From an uncultured Roseiflexaceae bacterium (GTDB lineage: Bacteria > Chloroflexota > Chloroflexia > Chloroflexales > Roseiflexaceae): a stretch of DNA of 8,735 nt. Shown here piece by piece: positions 1 through 6,479 of the stretch. The stretch's first letter is position 1; every line of letters begins with the position of its first letter. The notes under the pieces are model-generated. The model searched no databases, had not been told where the DNA came from, and was given only the letters and a program-made list of their open reading frames with translations. The stretch is taken from contig CALKHR010000086.1 of assembly GCA_937988885.1 (NCBI GenBank), positions 1-8,735 on the forward strand, read 5' to 3'. The position numbers and the translations under genes were made by a program.

Positions 1-20
1 AGCGCAATGCGATGCTTTTT

Positions 21-66
21 CGCTGAGATCCCTCATTTCGCCTTGTGGCTCGTTCAGGATGACAGA
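21..66 (-). repeat. Dispersed-repeat-like intergenic sequence
   Basis: Read on the minus strand this starts TGTCATCCTGAACGAG and ends GGGATCTCAGCG. It resembles the widely scattered intergenic motif of the form TGTCATCCTGAGCGAAGCGAAGGATCTC that I recall from many bacterial genomes; this is recognition from memory, not a search. It sits outside any gene, before the first coding region. Only one copy is present here, so the repeat status is inferred. Confidence 0.4.
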
Positions 67-79
67 GTTTCATCTGTCA
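60..79. other. Short hairpin upstream of the first gene
   Basis: TGACAGA at 60-66 pairs perfectly with TCTGTCA at 73-79 around a 6-base loop. No T-run follows on the plus strand, so an intrinsic terminator for an upstream gene is not well supported. It overlaps the end of the dispersed-repeat-like sequence and may simply be part of it. Confidence 0.4.
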
Positions 80-109
80 CTATCCCTATCCTCCACATCT
101 GTAACTCTC

Positions 110-138
110 CTGCAAGCGAAAACAAAATCACGTACAAT
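110..138 (+). promoter_or_regulatory. Possible promoter of the glycerol-1-phosphate dehydrogenase gene
   Basis: TACAAT at 133-138 matches five of six bases of the -10 consensus. Seventeen bases upstream, CTGCAA at 110-115 matches only three of six of the -35 consensus. Transcription from here would leave a leader of about 65 bases before the start codon at 211. The -10 box is convincing; the -35 box is weak. Confidence 0.35.
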
Positions 139-210
139 AGCCGCGTCACTTGGGGAAAATCACAACCAAGAACCGCTCTCGCCAACTGCACCTTGTGAGG
201 GGAGAGAACA

Positions 211-1554
211 ATGGATACACAACGCATTCAGGCGGCGCTGCGCCAAGCGAGCGATACCCAGTTCGTGCGGATCGGCAGCGACGTGTTGCGCGAGGTTGGC
301 TCGCTGTTTCGCCAGGCGTTCGGCGATAGTGCGGCGGTAGTCGTCGCCGATGGCACCACGTTCGCCGTGGCGGGCCAGCGCGTCGATGCGTATCTGCGCG
401 CCGACGGCATCGCCGTGCGCGAGCCGATCGTGCTGCCCGCAGAACCGCCTCCTTACGCTGATTTCGACACCGTGCTCGCGGTCGAAGCGCAGATCCGTCA
501 GGCGAACGCCATCGCAGTAGTGGTTGGCTCCGGCACGCTGAACGATGTCACAAAACTGGCGAGTTATCGGCTGGGTCAGCAATACTTCTGCGTAGGCACC
601 GCCGCCTCGATGGATGGCTACACCGCGTTTGGCGCAGCAATCACCAAAGATGGCTTCAAGCAGACCATGACGTGTCCCGCGCCACGGGCCATCCTGGCCG
701 ATATCGAAGTGGTCGCCAAAGCGCCCGTCCAAATGCATGCCACTGGCTACGGCGATCTGCTGGGCAAAGTCACGGCGGGTGCCGATTGGATTCTAGCCGA
801 TGCGCTGGAGAGCGAGGCGATCGACCCGCGCTCCTGGCCGCTGGTGCAGGATTCGTTGCGCGATTGGCTCTCGCAACCCGCACAGGTGCGCGCAGGCGAC
901 GAGCAAGCGATCAGCTCCTTGTTCGAAGGGCTGATTATGGCGGGCATCGCCATGCAGATCAGTTCGTCATCGTGGCCAGCCTCGGGCTGCGAGCACCGTT
1001 TCTCGCACCTGTGGGAGATGCAGGCGCTGGCCCACGGGCATCCGGCCATCCCACATGGCTTCAAGGTCGGCATCGGCTCGTTGGCGGGCGCGGCGCTGTA
1101 CGAGCGCGTTTTAGCGCGCGATCTGACCGCCATCGACATCGATGCGCAAGTGGCGCGGTGGCCCAGCCGTGACGAGCTAGAGCGCGAGGTGCGCGCCCTC
1201 CACGATGTGCCACTGATCGCCGAGAACGCGGTGAACGAGAGTTTGGCCAAGTACATCACGCCGGAGCAGTTGCGGGATAGGTTGCTGTTGCTGAAGGAGC
1301 GCTGGCCCACGCTGCGCACCAAACTGCGCGAACAGTTGCTGCCCACCACGCAGTTGCGCGATATGCTGCAGGCCGTCGGCTGCCCGGTCATGCTCGCCGA
1401 GATCGGCATCGACACGCAGCAGTTGCGGCAGAGCTACACGCTGGCCCGCACGATTCGTTCGCGCTACTCCGTGCTCGATCTCGTTCACGAGACGGGTATT
1501 CTCGATGACTGTTTGGTGGAGTTGTTTGGGCCGGGCGGCTATTGGGCGGCCTAA
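211..1554 (+). CDS. sn-glycerol-1-phosphate dehydrogenase (AraM/EgsA type)
   Basis: A 447-residue cytoplasmic member of the iron-containing alcohol dehydrogenase superfamily, glycerol-1-phosphate dehydrogenase branch. Known relatives reduce dihydroxyacetone phosphate to sn-glycerol-1-phosphate with NAD(P)H: archaeal EgsA for ether lipids, Bacillus AraM for a bacterial archaeal-type lipid precursor. Visible motifs in order: nucleotide-binding GSGTLNDVTK (106-115), GTAASMDGYTA (129-139), GYGDLLGK (179-186), SGCEHRFSH (258-266) and PHGFKVGIG (281-289). The expected metal ligands are all present as Asp182, His262 and His282. The start is fixed by AGGGGAG at 198-204, six bases before ATG. It is longer than Bacillus AraM (about 394 residues), with the extra length mainly at the C-terminus after the last metal ligand. 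It stands alone: no arabinose genes or prenyltransferase adjoin it. Family assignment is firm; substrate is inferred and could be another polyol phosphate. Confidence 0.87.
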   Translation: MDTQRIQAALRQASDTQFVRIGSDVLREVGSLFRQAFGDSAAVVVADGTTFAVAGQRVDAYLRADGIAVREPIVLPAEPPPYADFDTVLAVEAQIRQANAIAVVVGSGTLNDVTKLASYRLGQQYFCVGTAASMDGYTAFGAAITKDGFKQTMTCPAPRAILADIEVVAKAPVQMHATGYGDLLGKVTAGADWILADALESEAIDPRSWPLVQDSLRDWLSQPAQVRAGDEQAISSLFEGLIMAGIAMQISSSSWPASGCEHRFSHLWEMQALAHGHPAIPHGFKVGIGSLAGAALYERVLARDLTAIDIDAQVARWPSRDELEREVRALHDVPLIAENAVNESLAKYITPEQLRDRLLLLKERWPTLRTKLREQLLPTTQLRDMLQAVGCPVMLAEIGIDTQQLRQSYTLARTIRSRYSVLDLVHETGILDDCLVELFGPGGYWAA

Positions 1555-1568
1555 GCACTGCGGAAGCG

Positions 1569-1602
1569 CACGGGCACGCTATCGAGCGACAGCGTGCCCG
1601 TG
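1569..1602. terminator. Hairpin between convergent genes
   Basis: CACGGGCACGCT at 1569-1580 pairs perfectly over 12 bp with AGCGTGCCCGTG at 1591-1602, with a 10-base loop. It lies in the 57-base gap between two converging genes, 14 bases after the dehydrogenase stop and 9 bases beyond the peptidase stop, where a bidirectional terminator is expected. Neither side carries a T-run, so it is not a textbook intrinsic terminator. It could instead act as an RNA 3'-end stabiliser. Confidence 0.6.
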
Positions 1603-1611
1603 TGGTAGGCG

Positions 1612-3816
1612 TTACTCGGGCGGCAGGGCGGTCATCTTCCAGGTGTAGGTGACCAGTTTATCTTGAATGCGTGTTGTGAAGGAGCCGTTGATGTGCGTGC
1701 CGTCGGCGCTGACCGATTGGGTCGGCAGCGTCTCGGTGAGGAACCAGCGCGAGAGCATTTCGACGGGGATGGAACGTTTCGCTCCCCCTTCACAGGTGTA
1801 GGTGACTTTGGTGGCGAGCACCGAATCGTAATCGGTGCCAGTGCCGTGGTAGACGCGGCGGTTTGGCACATACTCAAGTCCAGATTGCGAAAGCGCATTG
1901 TTCCACACGGCTAAGGAAGTGTACTCCCCGCCCCGCACGACCACACTGCCGCTCCCGTTAGCGGAGCAGTTGCCTTCGACGCCAGTGTGCTTCCAATTCA
2001 CTTTGACATTGTGGGCCTGGTAGAACTCGAAGATGCGGCTGCCACCGGGATCTTCGGGCACAAAATGGCGCTCCCTGCGTCCGGTTGCCACAGTGGTCTC
2101 GGTGACTTGATGATCTTCCTCGTCGATACGCATCGTACCGTTGACCTCGAACTCCCAGCCGCGGCAGGCCACATTCGTGATATTCAGGCGCGGGGGCTTC
2201 TGGTACGAGAGTTTGTGATTGCGGTCGTTCCATTCGTGGTTGCTAAACACCACCATTAACTCCTCGATGCGTTCAGCCTTCACATCGCGGCAGAACGAGC
2301 GCAGCGGCACTTCGGTCCAATCCTCCTGTTTCCATTGGCCGTCGATTTTGAGGAGCGCTTGGATGCGAGCCGTCTTTTGCGGCTGATCGAACACCGGGTT
2401 GAAGAAGGCCACCGAGCGCACGGTTTCATCGTTGAAAACGAAGCGGTAGTGACGGCTGGCGAGATGCTTCACATCGCCTTTCAGTTCATAACTGAAATCG
2501 GTCGTGCCATTGAGCCTCGCATTCCAATCAGACTCGAACTTGACCCGATGCTCTAGCTGATCGGCCTTTTTAAAATCGTCCATCGGTGGACGGTTGAGCA
2601 TGCGCAGGACAAACCTCGGCCATTGTTCGCTGAAGCCGCCCGGAATCAGGCCGTTGATGGCCTTGAGCGAATTGGTTTCGGTGCCGAAGCGCTCCCAGGA
2701 GGTGCGAATCCACTGATCGCCGATATTGCTTGCGATAAACCACGCGAAGAGATACGCGCCATACTGATGCGCCCTCCCATAGTTTGACCCTCCGTTTGGC
2801 AGCGTTTCTTCCAGCGACATATCTGGTCGTTGCAAGAAGTCCTCAGCGAATGGATGCTCACTGTTCAAGCTTGGAAAGACGTAGTGCTCGGCCCAGGTCG
2901 CGGTCGCCTCGGCCCACCAAGCGTATTCCTTCCAAGCCGCTTTTTGCGGGTAGGCATACTGGAAGGCGTGCATCAACTCGTGAATGAGCGTGTCGTTCTC
3001 GGCTGTGCGCCCCAGCAAAATATGCGAAGAGTTGCTCTTATTCGAGACGTACTTGTGCCATTGTGCTTCACCGAGATTCTTTAAGTCGAGCAGCGAGATG
3101 TCGTAGTGGTTGCTGCCACCGCGACACGGTGTTTTGCTGCCGTTGTCGGAGGGCGGGGTGCGGCCCATCAGGGCTGCGAGTTTTGCCCACATCATCTCGG
3201 CATCTTGCGCCATTCGCTTGGCTTTGGCGGCGTCCTCGGGGTAGCGCGTCTGCCACCACACGCGGATATTGCCCACTTCGCTATCGATATATGCCCAGCC
3301 GTCCACAATCCGATTGTTGGAGTCATCTTTCACCTCACAGCGTTGGACTGTGGCGCTCGGCGCGACGCGGCCTTGGCGCTGCGCCTGTTGCACATCCCAC
3401 CAACTGCCCACGTGGTAGGGTGGCAACAAGAACGGGGCCAGTGTCTCTTTGGCGCTCGCCGAAAGGCTCTCGTACTGCTCGGCGAGTTCGGCGGTGATCT
3501 CGCGCTTGGTGGTGCCATCGCCGCGGTAGGCGGCGGGCAGGCGCGGATCGCCGAACACGGCGAAGGTGTGATAGATCAGCGCCGTCTCTTGGTTGATCTC
3601 GCCCCGTGCCAGCGCGTCGTCGATCAGTTGATCGCTGCTGGGGAGCGTGCCCGTTGCGAGCAGCGGCAGGTAGAGGGTGCGGTTGGCCTGTTCGGGGGTT
3701 GGGCCTGTTTGATCGGCGGGAGTGTTGGCCCGCGCGGGGCTATGGCTGAACAGGCTCAGCAGCACAGCCAGGAAGGTTGCCAGGCTCAGCACCCGGCGTA
3801 ACGTATGAGCATACAT
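1612..3816 (-). CDS. Secreted HExxH zinc metallopeptidase-like protein
   Basis: A predicted exported protein of 734 residues. The ATG at 3816 is preferred because GAGGA at 3821-3825 precedes it and a classical signal peptide follows: MYAHTLRR, then a hydrophobic stretch, then SPARA with likely cleavage after residue 30. There is no lipobox cysteine. The catalytic core is HELMH (279-283), then WWAEATATWAE (300-310). Glu303 lies 20 residues after the second His, the thermolysin-like gluzincin spacing, so His279, His283 and Glu303 are likely zinc ligands and Glu280 the catalytic base. A conserved-looking NYGRAHQYGAYLFAWFI (345-361) follows. From about residue 417 the chain looks beta-rich with scattered cysteines, probably binding or scaffold domains. 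I cannot assign a named peptidase family. The N-terminal block with GEINQETALIYHTFAVFGDP resembles secreted Chloroflexia proteins from memory. It is probably extracellular protein breakdown; activity is inferred. Confidence 0.72.
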   Translation of the reverse strand: MYAHTLRRVLSLATFLAVLLSLFSHSPARANTPADQTGPTPEQANRTLYLPLLATGTLPSSDQLIDDALARGEINQETALIYHTFAVFGDPRLPAAYRGDGTTKREITAELAEQYESLSASAKETLAPFLLPPYHVGSWWDVQQAQRQGRVAPSATVQRCEVKDDSNNRIVDGWAYIDSEVGNIRVWWQTRYPEDAAKAKRMAQDAEMMWAKLAALMGRTPPSDNGSKTPCRGGSNHYDISLLDLKNLGEAQWHKYVSNKSNSSHILLGRTAENDTLIHELMHAFQYAYPQKAAWKEYAWWAEATATWAEHYVFPSLNSEHPFAEDFLQRPDMSLEETLPNGGSNYGRAHQYGAYLFAWFIASNIGDQWIRTSWERFGTETNSLKAINGLIPGGFSEQWPRFVLRMLNRPPMDDFKKADQLEHRVKFESDWNARLNGTTDFSYELKGDVKHLASRHYRFVFNDETVRSVAFFNPVFDQPQKTARIQALLKIDGQWKQEDWTEVPLRSFCRDVKAERIEELMVVFSNHEWNDRNHKLSYQKPPRLNITNVACRGWEFEVNGTMRIDEEDHQVTETTVATGRRERHFVPEDPGGSRIFEFYQAHNVKVNWKHTGVEGNCSANGSGSVVVRGGEYTSLAVWNNALSQSGLEYVPNRRVYHGTGTDYDSVLATKVTYTCEGGAKRSIPVEMLSRWFLTETLPTQSVSADGTHINGSFTTRIQDKLVTYTWKMTALPPE

Positions 3817-4071
3817 GGTTTCCTCGTGAACAGCAACGCACCACGAATCGGCGCATTGCTGCATACGCCTCGCCACGATCCCCACATTCGTGTATTGGCT
3901 TTGCTTTTGCGTGTTTCAAAATGTTAGACGAATAATCAGGTCGAAAGGTTAGCAGTTCGTACTTTCATTTGAACAAAAGCGCCCGCACGCTTGTGCAGCT
4001 ATTCCCTTGCAACGTTATTAGTTTGAGAATCGTGATACTTCTGAGATGATTCTGTTGTAGGGAGCAAGACA
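3817..4071. other. Divergent intergenic region
   Basis: This 255-base gap separates the leftward peptidase gene from the rightward membrane protein gene and must hold both promoters. It is visibly more AT-rich than the genes. I see no pair of -35 and -10 boxes good enough to name. On the minus strand TTGAAA followed 17 bases later by AATACA is the best of several weak candidates. The ribosome binding site AGGGAG at 4059-4064 serves the membrane protein. No RNA gene or long repeat is evident. Confidence 0.6.
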
Positions 4072-4731
4072 ATGCATGGTTTATCGCGTTGGGGCGGGGT
4101 GGCATCGGTTGGCGCCGCGCTCCTGTGTTGGCTACTCTCACCGATGATGGTGACGATCGGCCTATGTCATGGTGTGTGTGGCAGTTGGATGCGTCTGTCG
4201 CTGTTTGCGCGCTTGGTCGCGCCATACCTCACCGATTGGGGGTTGCTCGCCGCTGACCCCGATGTGTTGTACTTCGCCTATGGTCGTTGGTTCTGCTTGG
4301 TGTACGTGGGGCTCGCGATCGGCGTCCTGGGGTTGCACAGCCTCAACACGCATAGCGCGCCCCCACCCGATCGCCTCACGCGCTACGGCTTTCGCCTGTT
4401 GTTCGGTGCGACATTGTGCGCGGCTTTCGGCGATTTCCTCGGCTATGGCATCGGCGTCTTCTCGACATGGGCGTGGAGCAACGGCTTTGGGATAGAGGTG
4501 ATCTCGTGGATCGGTATGCTGATCGGCTCGTTGCTGTATGGCGCAGCGATCCTGCGTGTAGGTCGCTTGCCGCGCTGGGTCGGTTGGCTGGTGATCGTGG
4601 CGGGCTTGCTGCTGCCGCTCAGTTTCGCCATTCCCGAACTGGTCGGGTATGCACCGAACGCTCAGATCATGCCCTACAGCCTCGTGTGGTTGGTGCTCGG
4701 TATCTTCCAAATTCGGGCGCAGCGGCAATAA
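4072..4731 (+). CDS. Six-helix integral membrane protein, function unknown
   Basis: A 219-residue very hydrophobic protein that I do not recognise. The start is supported by AGGGAG at 4059-4064, seven bases before ATG. Hydrophobic stretches suggest about six membrane helices near residues 9-31, 70-90, 107-130, 141-162, 168-190 and 200-214. A longer non-membrane stretch (about 38-68) lies between helices 1 and 2. It contains Cys32 and Cys36, which with a neighbouring His form C-H-G-V-C; these could be a disulfide or metal pair, but this is speculative. Charged loops such as RLTRYGFR (101-108) and RVGRLPRW (162-169) are positive and would lie on the cytoplasmic side. It is not in an obvious operon: the upstream gene is divergent and the next gene, 211 bases on, has its own promoter. 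It may be an uncharacterised small-solute or stress-related membrane protein; no function can be claimed. Confidence 0.75.
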   Translation: MHGLSRWGGVASVGAALLCWLLSPMMVTIGLCHGVCGSWMRLSLFARLVAPYLTDWGLLAADPDVLYFAYGRWFCLVYVGLAIGVLGLHSLNTHSAPPPDRLTRYGFRLLFGATLCAAFGDFLGYGIGVFSTWAWSNGFGIEVISWIGMLIGSLLYGAAILRVGRLPRWVGWLVIVAGLLLPLSFAIPELVGYAPNAQIMPYSLVWLVLGIFQIRAQRQ

Positions 4732-4783
4732 GCTGATACGATGTGATGGTGAAGCCGTAAACTGCTGATCGCTCACTGCTCCG

Positions 4784-4795
4784 TGTCAATTGACA
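4784..4795. promoter_or_regulatory. Palindromic operator candidate over the -35 box
   Basis: TGTCAATTGACA is a perfect 12-bp palindrome whose right half is the TTGACA -35 box of the aldolase promoter. A dimeric repressor bound here would block RNA polymerase, so it is a plausible operator. No regulator gene is present in the window to pair it with, and short palindromes also occur by chance. Confidence 0.4.
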
Positions 4796-4818
4796 AGCCA
4801 TGCTTCACGGGGTATCGT
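4790..4818 (+). promoter_or_regulatory. Promoter of the aldolase gene
   Basis: A perfect -35 box TTGACA at 4790-4795 is followed, after exactly 17 bases, by TATCGT at 4813-4818, which matches four of six -10 positions including the key TA and final T. Transcription would start near 4825 and leave a leader of about 118 bases before the aldolase start at 4943. The leader contains a small inverted repeat, TTGCAT at 4827-4832 and ATGCAA at 4847-4852. Confidence 0.6.
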
Positions 4819-4942
4819 ATGCGGGCTTGCATATTGGTGCAGATTCATGCAATGTGGCTTGTTTTCGCAGTGCACCAAACCGTATGTCCTCCGACGTTTG
4901 TCCCTGTGTACCTCAAGAATTTCACACCAAAGGAGCAGTGAG

Positions 4943-5773
4943 ATGAGCCGTTTTGAGCGATCCAAGATCACGACGAACCCCGTGACGGACAAACTTCGCA
5001 ATGGACAGCCATCGGTTGGGAGTTGGTTGACGTTGTGCGCACCGGCTGCCGCCGAGAGTATGGCGCAGGTTGGCTGGGATTGGCTGGTGGTGGATGTGGA
5101 GCACAGCCCGGTTGGCTTCGAGACGATGGTGAACTGCTTCCGGGCGATTCAGTTGGGCGGCGCCGTGCCGATGGCGCGCGTGCCGTGGAACGATACGATC
5201 TGGATTCAGCGGACGCTTGATGCTGGTGCGCTTGGCTTGGTGGTGCCGATGATCAACTCCGTCGAGGATGCCCGCTCCGCAGTGAGCAATATGCGCTACG
5301 CCACCAAGGGCCAGCGCAGCTTCGGCGGCAGCCGCATCTCGCCCTACATCGATGGCGATTACCGCTATTGGGCCGACGAGAACCTGACGGTGATCGTGAT
5401 GATCGAGACGATCCAGGCGGTTGAGCAGGCCGAGGCGATTCTGGCCGTCGATGGGGTGGTGGGCTGCTTCATCGGCCCGAACGACTTGGCGCTCTCGATG
5501 GGCCTCTCGCCCAAGGATACCGGCCCCGGCACCGAGCACGAGGCCGCGATGATGCATGTGCTGGAAGCCGCCAAGAAGACAGGCAAGGCCGCTGGCAAGC
5601 ACTGCTTCACCGTGTCGGAGTTGAACCAGCGCATTGCGCAGGGCTTCCAGTACTTAGCGTTGGTCAGCGACGCGGCCTTCCTCACCCGGGCGGCGCAGGC
5701 CGATTTCAACGCCATCGACTTTAGCGGCGCCTCGGCGAACAACGATACCAGCGCTTCAGGCCAGTTGTACTAA
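4943..5773 (+). CDS. HpcH/HpaI-family class II pyruvate aldolase
   Basis: A 276-residue cytoplasmic aldolase of the HpcH/HpaI (2,4-dihydroxyhept-2-ene-1,7-dioate / 2-keto-3-deoxy-L-rhamnonate aldolase) family. Members reversibly split 2-keto-4-hydroxy acids into pyruvate and an aldehyde using a divalent metal. The (beta/alpha)8 signature motifs are in order: DVEHSP (51-56) with catalytic His54, MARVPW (77-82) with Arg79, GALGLVVPMI (95-104), FGGSR (127-131), MIET (153-156) with metal ligand Glu155, and GPNDLALSMG (178-187) with metal ligand Asp181. Length is close to the family norm (250-270), with a short serine/asparagine-rich tail after residue 261. The start is chosen for AAAGGAG at 4929-4935 seven bases upstream; the frame stays open further upstream to 4790, but that part overlaps the promoter and is not protein-like. 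The physiological substrate cannot be read from sequence: sugar-acid or homoprotocatechuate breakdown are both possible, and no partner enzymes adjoin it. Confidence 0.88.
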   Translation: MSRFERSKITTNPVTDKLRNGQPSVGSWLTLCAPAAAESMAQVGWDWLVVDVEHSPVGFETMVNCFRAIQLGGAVPMARVPWNDTIWIQRTLDAGALGLVVPMINSVEDARSAVSNMRYATKGQRSFGGSRISPYIDGDYRYWADENLTVIVMIETIQAVEQAEAILAVDGVVGCFIGPNDLALSMGLSPKDTGPGTEHEAAMMHVLEAAKKTGKAAGKHCFTVSELNQRIAQGFQYLALVSDAAFLTRAAQADFNAIDFSGASANNDTSASGQLY

Positions 5774-5860
5774 TCGGTTTTCCGCATTCTAGCGCGCACA
5801 GGACGCCTGTTGATCGTTATGATCGACTGGCGTTTTGCTTGCTGCTGATAGTGTCAAATC

Positions 5861-5940
5861 GGTGTTTTAGCCTGCGGCAGCAAGGTACTTGCTGTTTTAG
5901 TGGTATCAAAGCGCTGTTACGCGCAGCGCATCGATACCAC
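5861..5940 (+). repeat. Hairpin repeat, copy A
   Basis: This 80-base unit begins GGTGTTTTA, continues GCCTGCGGCAGCAAG (5870-5884), and ends in a hairpin. The outer stem is GTGGTATC 5900-5907 with GATACCAC 5933-5940; the inner stem is GCGCTG 5911-5916 with CAGCGC 5924-5929. Aligned by eye to the reverse complement of copy B it matches at about 70 of 80 positions, with one 13-base gap where copy B is longer. Two diverged copies with conserved pairing suggest a genome-dispersed family. Confidence 0.75.
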
Positions 5941-6118
5941 TTGCCAGGGTAATGCAGGTATCGCTTGAAACGCAGAATCGCATTGTTCGGTGATTGTCGC
6001 ATTCTTATACCAAATCCGGCTGTTCACTTACCGACTCGAACAGTCGAATCAATTCATCTCTTCGAGGTTGAAGAGTCGGATGCGCCATACGGCGATTGCG
6101 CGCGTACACACGAGGAGG

Positions 6119-6187
6119 TGCGCTGCTGCGCAAGCCCAAGGGGTCGGTCGCGAGCCCTTGGAACCCCCGACCGGGGCCTATAGCCCC
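6119..6187. other. GC-rich hairpin cluster
   Basis: Several hairpins follow in close order: TGCGC 6119-6123 with GCGCA 6128-6132 (4-base loop); CCAAGGG 6136-6142 with CCCTTGG 6155-6161 (12-base loop); CCCC 6165-6168 with GGGG 6173-6176 (4-base loop); and the alternative GGGGC 6173-6177 with GCCCC 6183-6187 (5-base loop). GGTCGG 6142-6147 can also pair with CCGACC 6167-6172. The overlapping options suggest either a structured RNA or a stack of palindromic repeats. No T-run follows. Confidence 0.5.
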
Positions 6188-6383
6188 TGGACCCCAAGGG
6201 ATCCGCTCTGTGAGGTGGCTGCCATTTGGTTCCTTGGTATGGTCCTTGTTCGGTGGTCTGTATGCGCTTTTCTGTCTTGATTGCCTGGAGTTCCTGATGC
6301 GTTTCAGAAATGTTCTTACACACATGGCTCTTGAGTTTCATGGTGCGATGCTGGTTTTCAACGAATACCAACACGTCCATGTC

Positions 6384-6428
6384 ATGTGGTGTCGATGTGC
6401 TGCGCGTAGCAGCGCATCGACACCACAT
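6384..6428. other. Very stable hairpin within repeat copy B
   Basis: Positions 6384-6397 pair with 6415-6428 over 14 uninterrupted base pairs, then one G-T wobble, then GCTGC 6399-6403 with GCAGC 6409-6413, closing on a 5-base loop GCGTA. The total is a 20-bp stem. It lies about 100 bases beyond the S9 peptidase stop codon, so it may end or protect that transcript. No T-run follows on either strand. Confidence 0.7.
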
Positions 6429-6479
6429 AAAATAGGAAGGAGCTTGCTGCCGCAGGCGAGAGCTGGTTTTTAAAACACC
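6386..6479 (-). repeat. Hairpin repeat, copy B
   Basis: The reverse complement of this stretch aligns to copy A: GGTGTTTTA (from 6479), a 13-base insertion, GCCTGCGGCAGCAAG (6457 to 6443, identical to copy A), a 15-base spacer matching at 11 positions, then the 41-base hairpin matching at 35. Several differences are compensatory or keep the outer stem paired. For example GTGGTATC/GATACCAC in A becomes GTGGTGTC/GACACCAC in B. Confidence 0.75.

Noticed and set aside
3106..3801. A 231-codon open frame antisense to the peptidase gene
   Set aside because: It is the complementary-strand shadow of a well-supported gene; its translation has no recognisable domain and no good ribosome binding site.
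3817..3885. A longer version of the secreted peptidase starting with GTG at 3885
   Set aside because: The extra 23 residues would bury the signal peptide behind a non-hydrophobic leader, while the ATG at 3816 has its own ribosome binding site and begins directly with a typical signal sequence.
3886..3990. A named promoter for the secreted peptidase
   Set aside because: The best pair on the minus strand, TTGAAA and AATACA at 17 bases, matches the -10 consensus at only three of six positions.
4790..4942. Upstream extension of the aldolase frame to a TTG codon at 4790
   Set aside because: The extension overlaps the promoter, has no ribosome binding site and is cysteine-rich sequence unlike the family; AAAGGAG before 4943 fits a standard-length protein.
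5798..5810. Intrinsic terminator for the aldolase gene
   Set aside because: The stem is only 5 bp with a 3-base loop and no T-run follows.
5965..6473. Several 70-125 codon open frames in the gene-free region on both strands
   Set aside because: They cross the hairpin cluster and repeat copy B, have low-complexity Pro/Gly/Arg composition, lack ribosome binding sites and resemble no family.
5861..6479. A CRISPR array
   Set aside because: There are only two repeat units, in opposite orientation, about 445 bases apart; arrays need direct repeats at short regular spacing.
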